The translations under genes and the position numbers were made by a program. A stretch of DNA of 64,000 nucleotides from Aphidius gifuensis (Eukaryota > Arthropoda > Insecta > Hymenoptera > Braconidae): assembly GCF_014905175.1 (NCBI RefSeq), contig NC_057792.1, positions 11,883,321-11,947,320 on the forward strand, written 5' to 3'. Of this stretch, positions 19,201 through 32,032 are shown in pieces. Position 1 is the first letter of the stretch, and every line of letters begins with the position of its first letter. The notes beneath the pieces are model-generated. The model made no database searches and was not told where the DNA came from. It saw only the letters and a program-made list of their open reading frames with translations.

Positions 19201-22200
19201 ATTACTCAATCATGTTTCAAAGAATACAATTGAAGTAAATGATAGCTACAATAAATAAAAAATTAAAAGTATAGTACACTGTGTTATTTAGCAAATAAAA
19301 GTCATTTAATTTTATTATTTTTAAAAAAGAAATTATTTTTAAAAAAATTTTGTTTTATTTTATCTCATTATTAAATTTAAAAATTATTAAGCTAAAAATA
19401 TTTTCAGGAAATGACAGCTGACACATTTTCACCAATTTTAATAATTTCGGCTATCAACAATCCCAAATAGTTTTAAACAATGGTTAAATAATTTCAATTT
19501 ACGATATTATTTCAGTCAAGATGATGAATATTCTCCCAACAAATACAAATAAAATGCCAGAAATTCCAAATTTAATTTATCATTATTTTCAAAATAAAGC
19601 TTAAATTGTAAAATGTTTCAAGTAAAAGTTGTAGGGTTTGTTTATACCGGAAACTTCGCTATTTTGGATTTTTCGAATTTTTTTTTTTTCTTTTCTTCGT
19701 CCCCCTCCAAACCCTACAACTTTTACTTGAAACATTTTACAATTTAAGCTCTATTTTTCGAAAAAAATCCATTGATAAATTAAAATGGGACACTCTGTAT
19801 ATTATAAGAATTTAATCATGTTGAGTTTGATTCATTTTTTTTTCTTTTTATTATTATTTTTTATCACCCAAAAAATATAGATAAAATTTACTTTATTTTC
19901 TCATATTAATTTTTTATAAATTATTTTTCCAGGCACCGATGGGTACTATATTTAATAATGAGCTATCACAATCTGCTGGTGGAACACTTCCAAGTCTATC
20001 GTCACAAATAAAAAATTCAGATATTGAACCAGCATCTTTTTTGCCAAAACAAGTAAGTATTTATTATTTCTAAATAATTTTTAATATTGTTAGAAAAATA
20101 ATTTTTTATTTTTGTATTGTTAGTTGGTACATAATGATGATTGTTTTTCCAACACCAAACTTCAAGTTTTCTTTTTTTAATTTATTTTCCATTGAATTTA
20201 GTAAAATTTCGGATTATAATTTTTTTTTTTCTTGATAAAGTTAATTTTTTTATTCTTGCAAATTAATTGATATCATATTAATATATTTTAAATTATTTTT
20301 TCAGACACCGATATGTACTACATTTAATAATGAAAAATCACAATCTGGTGGTAGAACACTGATAGGTTATCCAAGTCTATCATTACAATCAACAAATTCA
20401 GATTCGGAACCAGCATTTTTTTTGCCAAAACAAGTAAGTATTTATTATTTTTAAATAACAAGACCGATTACGCGCCTTCGGCGCGTGTTTGCATATGTTT
20501 TTTTTTTTTTTTATTTTTTTTTGTATGAATAATATTTTTTCGTATTATTTATCTGAAGTATATCATGAAGTTAGGTGATTACACTGAAGTTTTTTTATGT
20601 AATTTCATGTAACACAACACATATCTCGAGTATGAGATTGATCAAAAGTTTCAACATTTTGACACACACTTTCTTTATTATTTAATGATTGTATAATTAT
20701 TATTATTATCACATAATTGACAGCACAGAAACTGGCAAATAAAATTTTAATTGTAACTAATGACAAATTGTGATGCTTATTTTTTTGATTAAAGAAGAAG
20801 TAATTATATAAATTATACAAAAGATTAGGTTCTAAATAATAAAAAAATAATTTATTATTATATTTTCCAAAAAAATAATTCGAACAATCTCAAAGAAAAT
20901 ATAATGGTAGACTAACATTGGCAGACTTTATCATTTGAATGTTAATTTTTTTATTCAATACAAAGAATAATAATTTTTATTTCAAATTTTATTTTATTTC
21001 AATACATAGAATTATAATTTTTTGAATGATCAAACCTCCGGCGCATAGTTGTATATATATTATTGTGTATATATGTTTATTAATACTATTTTCTGCATCA
21101 TAATTATAATTTTTTATTAATCACGTGAAGTACTTATTCGTCTCTCCATGAATTACTATATTTATTTAAAATTAATTATCAAGCTTACAATTATCGTAAT
21201 GAATAAGAATATCATTTGATCTAATTATAAACAGTTATTAAATCTTTTAGTTGTGTCGTTGTTCAATCAAAGTATATTTAAGTCATATTGCAGCTTTTTA
21301 TAAAGTCAATTGTATTATTATTTTTGATGAAAAAACATAATTAGCAATCGTACGTACCACACTCTAACTTTTTCTACTTGTTTACTTATTTATATAAATA
21401 TTTATACTTTATACAATATTTAAATCTATATATATTATTTTAATTAAGTAATAATATTAATAAATATGATGAGGTTTTTGATAAACGTATAGTAACCATA
21501 ACGTAGTAACCACCCTAACTTTTTTTTATCAAATATGAATTTAGTAATATATATTAGTTGTATTCATAAATATGAATAAATATAACAATACTTTTTTTAT
21601 TCAATTCGAATATATAGAGCTTAATGAAAAGCTGTAATATGACTTTTGATAACTCAAATAAATTAATTGCCGAAAATGAACAATCATAGCAACCGTATAA
21701 CAACCCGTAGCAACGTATTAGTATGAGAGAGAAAATAATAAAATATTAGTTATAAACAAATGCTAAAAAATTTCGACCAATCACATCACGAATAAAAAGC
21801 GGTCAAGTGTCCTTTTTATAATAGGATTTTTAACATTGTCTGAAAAATAATTTTTTATTTTTGTATTGTTATTTGATACATAATGATGACTATTTTTTCA
21901 ACACCAAACTTTTATTTTTTTTTTTTCTAATTTATTTTTTCCATTGAATTTTGTAAAATTTCAGATTTTATATTTTCTTTGCTCTATCTAGTTTCATTTT
22001 TTATTTTTTTTCTTGCAAATTGATTTGTTTAAAAAAACAAAAAAAAAAAATTACAATATTATCAGAATTTAATCATGTTGGCTTTAATTCTTTTTTTTTC
22101 TTTTATTATTATTCTTTATCACACAAAACATGTGATTGTTATATATTATTTTTGACTTTTTAAACTAAGATAGAAAATAAAATTTACTTTATTTTATTAT

Positions 22201-23318
22201 ATTGACTTTTTAACGATTTTTCTAGACACCGTTGCGTACTACATTTCATAATGAGCAATCACAATCTACTGGTGGAACACTGATTGGTTATCCAAGTTTA
22301 GCATCACAATCAAAAAATTCAGATATTGAACCAGCAACATTTTTTTTGAAAAGAAGTAAGTAATTATTAATTATAAATAATTACGAACATTGTCAGGAAA
22401 ATAATATTTATTTTTTATCTAATTATTTTATACTTACTGATGACTATTTTTTTAACTTCAAACTTTTAATATTTTTTTTTATTTAATTTTTATTGAATTT
22501 ACTGAATTTTGGATTATAGATTTTATTTTTTAAAATTAAATTTGTTTTTTTTTTTTTTTGCAAATTGATTTCTCTAAAATAAAAAAAAAAAATATAATTT
22601 TATAAAGATTTAATCATGTTGTTTTAAATTTATTTTTTTATTTTCTATACATCATTACTTTTTACCATGCAAAACATGTAGATTGTTATATATAATTTTT
22701 TTATTTTCAAAATCTAAGATGGAAAATTAAATTTTTTTTCTTTTATCATAATAATGTTTTTGTAAATTTATTTTCCAGACACCGTTAGATACTTTATTCA
22801 ATAATGCGCAATCACAATCTGCTGGTTCAACACCAATTAGATGTCCAAGTCTATCATCAAAATCAAAAAATTTAGATCTAGAACCAGCAACATTTTTGTC
22901 GATACAAGTAAGTGATTATTAATTTTAAATAATTACAAACATTGTCAGCAAAATAATATTTAATTTTTATTTAATTATTTTTTACCTTATGATAAGTATT
23001 TATTTCAAACGTTAGACTTATGATTGTATTTTTATTCATTTCATTTTAAAGTATATAGTTTATTTCATTTATTTTTTCTTTCCAGAAATCCTACATACTA
23101 TAACCAGCCATTGTCTACTGTCACTTATGACGATTGTCAAAATAAAAATTTAATAGAAAAAAGAAATTTAGCAAAATCAGTAAGTAGACAAATGATGAAT
23201 ATGCTGGTACCAAGAGACGTACTAGCTGTCCATTCGTTGACTGGTAAGAGGTCCCCAGCATTTCCGAATAAACGTCCTCTACCTCAAATTGATTCACGGA
23301 TCACCGAGGCAATTTTCC
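16208..23318 (+). CDS. BEN-domain protein gene, partial, with tandemly duplicated exons
   Basis: Exons with AG/GT borders: 16208-16339 (44 codons), 18472-18507 (12), 19933-20052 (40), 20305-20433 (43), 22226-22355, 22779-22907 (43) and 23108-23318. The first six are versions of one Ser-rich exon (T-P...FNN..SQS.GGT...PSLSSQSKNSDIEPA.F), all phase 0, followed by GTAAGT-like donors; flanking introns are homologous too. The last exon encodes a BEN-like core, LVPRDVLAVHSLTGKRSPAF then LPQIDSRITEAIF, and ends in phase 1 at a GTAAGT donor, so the domain continues into an exon not found here. For the last exon the acceptor at 23107 keeps frame; one at 23085 would hit a stop. Exon 22226-22355 is 130 bp and breaks frame unless skipped. 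BEN domains bind DNA or chromatin. The 5' start was not found. It could be a decaying gene; BEN genes also occur in bracoviruses. Confidence 0.6.
16600..18080. repeat. ~300-bp tandem satellite in the first BEN intron
   Basis: The block GCGTCTCAAAAAACTCTATC starts near 16722 (variant), 17036, 17353, 17650 and 18002, giving a period of about 300-350 bp and four to five copies. Each copy includes TTCAATAGTTTTTGAACGA, CTCAGAAACTATTCAAGGCC and GAGGCCTTTCATTTAAGCC. A GCCGGAGTATTG motif borders both ends (16627 and 18188). Confidence 0.88.
18515..19400. mobile_element. Foldback element, truncated copy (family of 50025-51075)
   Basis: Starts AATTGAGGGTCCGGATACAG just after the 12-codon BEN exon and matches the element at 50025-51075 along both arms and the centre (TGGATATACGAACG...GCGTTCG). 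The right arm is truncated around 19395. It lies inside a BEN intron. Confidence 0.75.
19573..19781. mobile_element. Hairpin element with ~42-bp arms
   Basis: Left arm about 19599-19640 (AGCTTAAATTGTAAAATG...GTAGGGTTT) is complementary to about 19709-19750, with a shorter outer match AATTTATCA/TGATAAATT. A similar CTACAACTTTTACTTGAAAC stretch recurs at 31812 beside the large palindrome. Confidence 0.8.
20455..21838. mobile_element. ~1.4 kb insertion in a BEN intron
   Basis: The introns between the duplicated exons are homologous, and this one departs from the others just after TTTAAATAACA (about 20460) and rejoins at about 21838 (ATAATAGGATTTTTAACATTGTC). The extra DNA begins near GACCGATTACGCGCCTTCGGCGCG and contains a partial internal repeat of its own start near 21035. 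No terminal repeats or coding sequence were recognised. Confidence 0.55.
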
Positions 23319-23589
23319 GTAAGTTTTTTTTTCAACTATTATAAATTAAACATTTTTTTTATTTACAATGTAATATAACTTATTACAAATTTTTTTTTTT
23401 TTTTTTCTTTTGTTGATTCAAGTAGTGCTTTCTTATAAATGATTATTTTTATAGAATATAAAAAAATAGGAAATACAATAAACAATTAATAGATATAAGT
23501 TAAAATTTTTCAATTTAAAAATATTGATTGCTCTGAAACATTATCAGCAAAAATAATAATAATGATACTTTTTGAAGTAATTCTTATAG

Positions 23590-24180
23590 GTCTACTTATT
23601 CCATATGTCTTACATGATTTTGTTTTATAACATCCTTACCTTTATCTTACAAGACCGCATCGTCAGACAATTTGCATTTTTCTTACAGAAATTGTCTTAC
23701 ATCGTATTTTCCGATAGACTTGTCCTTTAGGGATTAGTCTTATAGTCGTTTTTCTGTCGGTCAATAATGTCTTATTAGAAAACAATGCCTTATTGGATGA
23801 CATCACCAAACAGTTCTTATAAGATTTTATGTCAATAGGTTTTGTTCTTACAGGAAATTGTGTTGCAGGGCATTTTATTACAGGCTTGTCCTATAAGAAT
23901 TAATCTTATAGACGTCTTTCACTGGGTCAGCTGTGTCTTATTAGAAATCAATGCCTTATTGGATGACATTATCAAACAGTTCTTATAAGATTTGAAATCA
24001 ATTGGTATTTTTCTTACAGGAAATTGTCTTACATGGTTTTTTCCTATAGGATTATCTTATAAGAATCAGTCTGTATATAGGGCAAAATTTTCTTATTGTA
24101 AAACGTCCAAATTCTTATAAGCAAAGCGAATAAGACACCAAAATAAGGCAGCCTTGTAGGACTGTCTTCTACGATTTTTT
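23590..24180. repeat. ~166-bp tandem repeat with CTTATAAG/CTTACA motifs
   Basis: The block CTTATTAGAAA.CAATGCCTT occurs at about 23771 and 23937, and related CTTACAGGAAATTGTCTTACA blocks precede each; roughly three copies, the outer ones diverged. No gene recognised between here and the BEN exon at 23318. Confidence 0.7.
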
Positions 24181-24945
24181 TGTACGTGATTGACATTGTG
24201 AATAAATAAAAGTATAAAAGATTTCTTTTGCTTGTTATTTTTTCTTGTTTAACTTGTTTTGATTCTTTAGATAAGATTTGAGTATGTAGAATGATAAACA
24301 GGAAGGTTTAATTTGAAAAAAAAATTATATGCAATTCAACATGATCTTAATTTTTTTTTATTTATATTTTTTAAAATTTATATTATTTATTTTTAAGATA
24401 TTTTATTTATTGAAAATTTATATTTATTTATTTCTAGAATATATTATTTATATGAAAAATTAATTCCTAATAATCATGAGAACGAAAAAAAAAAAAAAGG
24501 TAAATAAATAAAAATTTTTAAAAAATTGATAACAATGGCAATTATTCTTCCTAAATAATTATAAATAATTTTTGAAAAAAAGAAAATGAATAGAATATGT
24601 TCAAAAAATAATAAAAATAACAATTATTTATAAATAATAATATTATTATAAATAATTTTTTATAAAAGAAAATAAAGAAAATTGAAAGGAAAAAATTAGA
24701 ATAATGACAATAACTGTTTTTAATAAAAAATTATTAAAATAATAACAATGCCAATTATTAATAATAAATTTTAGAATAATATTGATAACAAATTATTAAA
24801 ATAATAACCATGACAGTTATTAATAAAAAAATATGATAAATAATTTTTTATAAAAGAAAATAAAGGAAATTTTCAAAAAAAAATTGTAATAATGACAATT
24901 ATTAATAAAAAGTTATCAAAATGGCATGCTGTTAGATCCACACAT
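24181..24945. other. Low-complexity AT-rich stretch
   Basis: Short repeated words such as AATAATGACAATTATTAATAA recur between about 24520 and 24920; no gene. Confidence 0.5.
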
Positions 24946-24949
24946 TGAA

Positions 24950-25600
24950 AATTGACATGGGCTAGTTAGACACATAAAATTTACACGAACAAAAAAGACA
25001 CAAATTAATTAGACACAATTTAAAACGACACAAATTAAATTCACACGTATTAATCGGACACATAATAATTTAATTATTTTATAAGACACACATAAATATT
25101 ACACTTATAATTAGACACAAAATAATACGACACAAAATAATTAATAAAAATATAATAGACACATATAAATTATTATTAGACACATTAGAAATAGAAACAT
25201 TGAAGATAGACACAAAATAAATCGACACGTAATGATCGGACACATTAAAATAAAAAACTTTCAAGAACGACACAACAAATTAGATACGATTTAAAACGAC
25301 ACAAAATAAATTTACATATATTAATCGGACACATAATAATTTAATTATTTTATAAGACACACAAAAATATTACACTTATATTTAGACACAAAATAATCAA
25401 TAAAAAATATAATAGACACATATTATTTAATATTTGACACATAAAAATACGACAAAAATTAATTAGACACATGAATATAAGAATGTTGAAGTTAGACACA
25501 TAATATATTGACATGTTTTAATCGGACACATTAAAATAAAAGAACGACATAAATAAAATTTAAACTTAATAGTTGGACACATAGATGAGTTTGAGTCCCA
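24950..25600 (+). repeat. GACACA array
   Basis: I count 23 exact GACACA hexamers, all on the + strand, in about 620 bp, at irregular spacings of roughly 12-40 bp and usually preceded by A, T or CG and followed by A/T-only spacers. A higher-order unit of about 270 bp is visible: the block around TTTAAAACGACACAAA...TTAATCGGACACATAATAA begins near 25020 and again near 25288. Confidence 0.85.
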
Positions 25601-25631
25601 CATAGACAAATTCGTCTATTACAGTGTGTCG

Positions 25632-25887
25632 GTAATTCAGAAAGAAAATGAGAGATGGCACTGTATGTGTTTTTCTCTTTTTAAATGGTCAACGTTTTAA
25701 AGATTGAATTGATGTAATCAGATTACATTATTAAATATCACATATTCTTTGTCTTTTAATTATGTTATTCAATTATTTTTGCAATTAATTATGTAATCTA
25801 ATTAAATCACTTCAATTTTTAAAACGTTGACCATTTAAAAAGAGAAAAACACATACAGTGCCATCTCTCATTTTCTTTCTGAATTAC
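25632..25887. mobile_element. MITE-like hairpin with ~67-bp near-perfect arms
   Basis: GTAATTCAGAAAGAAAATGA at 25632 onward is complementary to the sequence ending at 25887, continuing through GGCACTGTATGTG and GGTCAACGTTTTAAA. The loop is about 110 bp of AT-rich DNA. It follows the GACACA array directly. Confidence 0.88.
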
Positions 25888-26921
25888 AATGACAATAACA
25901 ATGACTACTATTAATAATGGATCATTCAAATAATAATAATTACAAATATTTAGAATAATTTATCATAAATCATAGTTATTGTTGTTAATTTTTTTTAAAT
26001 TCTTTATTTATTTCTCTTTTCTTCTACCTCATGATTGCTCTTAGTAATTTTCCTATTAAATTATAAAAAATAGACAAGCTTTAGACAAAAAAAAATGAAA
26101 TTCAAATTTTTAAATTTTTCATATCATGGACAATATATAATCTGTTGAATATTGTCACATGCATGGTAATTGTCATGCAAAAATATACAGCTAAAGCGAA
26201 AAAAAATAAAATAAAATGAAAAAATATGTTAACATATAAAGATTAATTGATTATAAGAATAAAAATAATAACAAATGCTGTTATCCTTATATAAAATAGA
26301 CAGTTGTCATCGATCTTCCTAAGATTTGATTGGTTATTTGGTTCTCTTTCTCATGTCATTTGTCATTCTGTCTTTGTCGGTTGTTAATGAAATAAATAAA
26401 CAAATTTTCTTTCTCAATCACTCACATTTTTTTTTTTTTTCCTGTCGTTAAGGTAATCAATAAATTTATTTGTTTATATATTTTGAAATCAAGATTTGAC
26501 AGATCGCTTGAACAAAAAATAGTCTTTAAATTATAATAACTGTTTTTATTGATAATAAATGGACTGATTTATATATAACTTTATTAATATGATGATGGAA
26601 AAATCAATAGGCTTATGTACAAGAAAATAAAAGTATGTATCTATATAATATCCACATACATTCTATTTAGAAACAAAAAAAAAAAAAAAAGGGAATCATT
26701 TTATTCACAATTTTATTGACAATTGAGAATGTAATCATTATATTTTGACAAAAAAGTAGAATATATATACATATATACATGTCTCTTTAAGTAAAAAAAC
26801 TGATTATTTCAGTATAACTATTGATAAATATATGACTGTTATAATTTATTGATGGAACTGGTCATGTTGATATGATTAATGGCATAGGTGTTTATTTTTA
26901 TAATTTCTTCTTTCACATCTT
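25888..26921. other. Gene-free AT-rich stretch
   Basis: No coding region, RNA gene or element terminus recognised. Confidence 0.45.
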
Positions 26922-27124
26922 ATAAATAATTCACGAAAATGAGTAATGTCACACTTTGTTTAGAAGTTGTGGTGAATTATGTAATGAAAAGAAATTGAAA
27001 CAAATAAAATGAGGATTCGAAACTTTAAAGGTAATAATATGTTGGTGTTGTCTTGATATTAGTCATGATCTCACTAAAATTTCATTGGAAAATATTTATT
27101 AGTCTTACATGTATCTAAGCTAGG
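26922..27124. repeat. 203-bp direct repeat, left copy
   Basis: Nearly identical to 32033-32235 in the same orientation with no length change (both 203 bp). It ends exactly where the large palindrome begins. Confidence 0.92.
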
Positions 27125-30100
27125 TCAAATGTTTTTTTTTTTTAATTGTAAAGGGTAAAAAGTTATGGGGGTTCAAAGTTTTGGGGATGACGCGAGATGA
27201 ATTTTAATATGAATTTAGAGAACCACTGCGACCAAAAAATAGAGAGAACACGATACGCGCGCGCATATTCTGTCACTGTTTTATTTCATCTCATTCTCGC
27301 TTATACGTAGCACTCGGTTTGCTGTCTTTTTTTAGATACTCACACTCGGTTACGCTCGGCCACGCTCGTTCATTCGGTTCTTACTATATCTGTCTTCTTT
27401 AAATATATATCTTTTCTTTTTTCATTCAAATCAAACTCTGAGCCGATTTTCATTTTCGAAGCATCCGCGGCCGAAGAATAATAACAAAAGCAATTGTTTA
27501 TTGTTAAATTAATATTAACAATTGGATACTAGCTTCAATAGTTGACCGATTTCAATAATTTTTTTTTTGTTTTAAAGGGCTTGAAAAGTGCTATGATCTT
27601 ATTGGATAAAAAAAAATTATCACTCAAAAAACAACAATAAAATAAATTGTTTTTTGTGAAATTATTATTTAAAATTAAGTTTCTATTTTGATAATTGATT
27701 GATTTTTTTTTTTTTTTTATTTGTTTTAAAGGGAACAAAGCCAACATTAATAATACTGTAAAAATAAAATTTTCATTCGAAAAACAAGAATAAAATTAAT
27801 TGTTTATTGTAAAATTATTATTTAAAAATCGAATTTTTATTTTAATAATTGATTGCGATTTCTTTTTTTTTTTATTATTATTAAGTTTTATAATGATGAA
27901 ATTATTTTATTGTTTTTTTTCAAGTTTAGAAATTGTTTTTTATTTCTAATATTGAAGTTTGTCTTATCTATTTTTCAAAAAGAAAAAGAAAAAAAATCAA
28001 TCAATCATATAAAAATGGAATCTCAATTTTAAATAATATTTTTACAATAAATAATATTAAATAATATTATTCAAAATTAAATTTCTATTTTAACAATTTA
28101 TAGTTTTTTTTATTTATCTTTTTTTTTATTCTTTTTTTTATCTGTTTTTCAAAAAAAAGGAAAAAACAAATTTCAAATTAATTTTGTTGTTTTAAAAATT
28201 TAAAAATTTTTTTTTCTTTCAAAAAAATTGAAGTTTGTCTTGCCCACTTTTTTTTAAAAAAAAAAAAAAGGAATCGCAATCGATTTTTAAATAATAATTT
28301 TACAATAAACAATATTTATTATATTGTTATTTTTCGAGTAAAAGATTTTCTTTTCACAGTCATATTGAAGTTTGTTTTGTCCCCTTTAGAACAAAAAAAA
28401 AAAAAAGAAATAAATCAATTATTAAAATAGAAATATAATTTTTAATAATAATTTTACAATAAACAATTAATTTCATTGTTATTTTTCGAGTGAAATTTTT
28501 TTTTTTACAGTATTATTGAAGTTTTATACTTCAATATTACTGTAAAAAAAAAAAAAAAATTATGAAAAAGTGTATGAATTTGATATAACTTTGAGTCGTT
28601 AAATTGTTTAAACAATTTAATCTCGAGATATTTGCAATAAAAAAAAAAGTAATATATAATAGACAATGTTAATTATAATAAAATGAATAAATTTTTGTGT
28701 CTCGACTAATAAATAATTGATATTTTTATAAACAAATAAAATTCTTTAAATAAACCAGTTTTCCTTTTTTTTTTGTTAATGTAAATATCTATTGTTAATA
28801 AGGCAAGACATAAAAATTTATTTATTTAATAATGATCTACATATTGTCTACTAGATGTAACAATTTTTTTTTATTGCAAATATCTCGTAATTGAATTGTT
28901 TTAACAATTTAACAACTATGAAAAAGTGCATAAATTTGATAATTTTGAGTTGTTGAAGTGTTTAAACAATTTCATTTCAAGATATTTGCAATAAAAAAAA
29001 AATTAATATATAGTAGACAATATGTAGATTATTATTAAATAAATAAATTTTTATGTCTTGCCTTATTAACAATAGATATTTACATTAACAAAAAAAAGAG
29101 GAAAACTCTTTTATTTAAAGAATTTTATTTGTTTATAAAAATACCAATTATTTATTAATCGAGACACAAAAATTTATTCATTTTATAATAATTAACATTG
29201 TCTATTATATATTACTATTTTTTTTATTGCAAATATCTCGAGAATAAATTGTTTAAACAATTTAACAACTCAAAATTATCAAATTTATACACTTTCTGAT
29301 AGTTGTTAAATTGTTTAAACAATTTCATTACGAGATATTTGCAATAAAAAAAAATTGTTACATCTAGTAGACAATATGTAGATTATTATAAGATGAAAAA
29401 TTTTTGTGTCTTGCCTAATAAATAATTAATATTTTTATAATTAATAAAATTCTTTAAAAGCACGTGTTTTCTTCTTTTATTTGTTAATGTAAATATCTAT
29501 TGTTACTGAGGCAAAACATTAAAATTTATTCATTTTATAATAATCTACATATTTTCTACTAGATGTAACAATTTTTTTTATTGCAAATATCTCGTAATGA
29601 AATTGTTTAAACAATTTAACAACTATCAGAAAGTGTATAAATTTGATAATTTTGAGTTGTTAAATTGTTTAAACAATTTCATTACGAGATATTTGCAATA
29701 AAAAAAAAATTATTATATAGTAGAAAATATGTAGATTATTATTAAATAAATAAATTTTTATGTGTTGCCTCATTAACAATAGATATTTACATTAACAAAT
29801 GAAAGAAGAAAACTCGTTAATTCAAAGAATTTTATTTGTTTATAAAAATATTAATTATTTATTAGTGAAGACAAAAAAATTTATTTAATTTGTAATAATT
29901 AACATATTGTTCTACTATATATTACTATTTTTTTTATTGTAAATATCTCAAGATTAAATTGTTTGATCAATTTAACGACTTGAATTTATATTAAATTCAT
30001 ACACTTTTTTCGAGTTGTTGAATTGTTTCAACAATTTCATTACGAGATATTTGCAATAAAAAAAAATTGTAACATTTAGTAGACAATATGTAGATTATTC

Positions 30101-31787
30101 TAAAATGAATAAATTTTTATGTTTTGCCTCATTAACAAAAAATTTTGAAATTGATTAATATTTTAATTTTTAATAATAATTTTACAAAAAACAATTGCTT
30201 CTATTGTTGTTTTTTTTTTGTCATAATTTTTTTTTTTTTTTTACAGTAACATTGAAGTTTAAAACTTTAATAATACTGTAAAAAAAAAAATTTCACTCGA
30301 AAAATAACAATGCGAAATTAATTGATTATTGTAAAATTACTATATTTAAAAATCGATTGCGATTTCTTTTTCTTTTTTTTTTTTTTTAAAGTAGGCAAGA
30401 CAAACTTCAATTTTTTTGAAAAAAAAAAAAATTTATAAATTTTTAAAACAACAAAATTGTCTTTTCCTTATTTTTGAAAAACAAAAAAAAGATAAAAAAA
30501 ACCATCAATTGTTAAAATAGAAATTTAATTTCGAACAATATTATTTAATATTATTTATTGTAAAAATATTATTTAAAATTGAGATTCCATTTTTATATGA
30601 TTGATTGATTTCTTTTCTTTTTCTTTTTGAAAAATAGATAAGACAAACTTCAATATTAGAAATAAAAAACAATTTCTGAACTTGAAAAACAACAATAAAA
30701 TAATTTGTTCATTGTAAAATTCAATAATAATAAAAAAAAAACAAATCGCAATCAATTATTAAAATAGAATGTCAATTTTCAAATAGTAATTTTACAATAA
30801 ATAATTAATTTTATCGTTACTTTTCGAGTGAAATTTTTTTTTCACAGTAATATTGAAGTTTGTCTTAGCCTCTAAAAAAACAAAAAAACAAAATTTTTAA
30901 ATCAATTAATTATTAAAATAGGAATTTAAGTTTTAATAATAATTTTACAATGAACAATTAATTTAATTGTTATTTTTCAGATTTATAAATTTTCTTTTCA
31001 CAGTCATATTGACGTTTGTCTTGTCTCCTTAAAAACAAAAAAAAAAAAGAAATCGCAATCAATTATTAAAATAAAAATTCGATTTTTAAATAATAATTTT
31101 ACAATAAACAATTAATTTTATTCTTGTTTTTCGAATGAAAATTTTATTTTTACAGTATTATTAATGTTGGTTTTGTTCCCTTTAAAACAAATAAAAAAAA
31201 AAAAAAAATCAATCAATTATCAAAATAGAAACTTAATTTTAAATAATAATTTCACAAAAAACAATTTATTTTATTGTTGTTTTTTGAGTGATAATTTTTT
31301 TTTATCCAATAAGATCATAGCACGTTTCAAGCCCTTTAAAACAAAAAAAAAATTATTGAAATCGGTCAACTATTGAAGCTAGTATCCAATTGTTAATATT
31401 AATTTAACAATAAACAATTGCTTTTGTTATTATTCTTCGGCCGCGGATGCTTCGAAAATGAAAATCGGCTCAGAGTTTGATTTGAATGAAAAAAGAAAAG
31501 ATATATATTTAAAGAAGACAGATATAGTAAGAACCGAATGAACGAGCGTGGCCGAGCGTAACCGAGTGTGAGTATCTAAAAAAAGACAGCAAACCGAGTG
31601 CTACGTATAAGCGAGAATGAGATGAAATAAAACAGTGACAGAATATGCGCGCGCGTATCGTGTTCTCTCTATTTTTTGGTCGCAGTGGTTCTCTAAATTC
31701 ATATTAAAATTCATCTCGCGTCATCCCCAAAACTTTGAACCCCCATAACTTTTTACCCTTTACAATTAAAAAAAAAAAACATTTGAC
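27124..31787. mobile_element. 4.7 kb palindrome
   Basis: The outer arms, GTCAAATGTTTTTTTT at 27124 and its complement ending at 31787, are reverse complements; paired positions sum to 58911 at the ends and also 400-620 bp further in (27535 with 31376, 27747 with 31164), so these parts are collinear without indels. The outer 350 bp is less AT-rich and includes GCGCGCGC. Further inside the register shifts by 306 bp (27961 pairs with 30644), and the core is a nest of shorter inverted repeats around TTTGCAATAAAAAAAA, GTAGACAATATGTAGATTAT and TGTTAATGTAAATATC. Mirror-image short frames in each arm are a by-product of the symmetry, not genes. Confidence 0.9.
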
Positions 31788-32032
31788 TTACCCCCCTTAT
31801 TTTTTTTTTTCTACAACTTTTACTTGAAACTTTTTTTGATTAAACTAATAATTATCTCAATATCGGCAATTTTAGGGTAGTTTTATTTTTTTTCTCACCC
31901 CCGAAGGTACCCCCGACTTTTTTTTTTTTACAGGTAGATTTAGAATAGGATAAACATCATAATATATTTTTTTCAAGAATAGAACCCTAAAAAAGTGATT
32001 TTGTGCAATTTGAGGGCCAATTTTCCTGGATC
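31788..32032. other. 245-bp spacer between palindrome and right direct repeat
   Basis: Contains CTACAACTTTTACTTGAAAC, shared with the hairpin at 19573-19781. No gene. Confidence 0.6.

Noticed and set aside
23086..23107. Acceptor at 23085 for the last BEN exon
   Set aside because: Joining it to the phase-0 exon upstream gives a stop after five codons; the AG at 23106-23107 keeps frame.
24950..25600. GACACA array as a CRISPR-like array
   Set aside because: Eukaryotic context, hexamer repeats only, irregular spacers, no cas genes.
27535..31376. Mirror-image ~70-codon frames in the two arms of the large palindrome
   Set aside because: They are the same low-complexity DNA read twice; poly-A/T runs, no recognisable protein.
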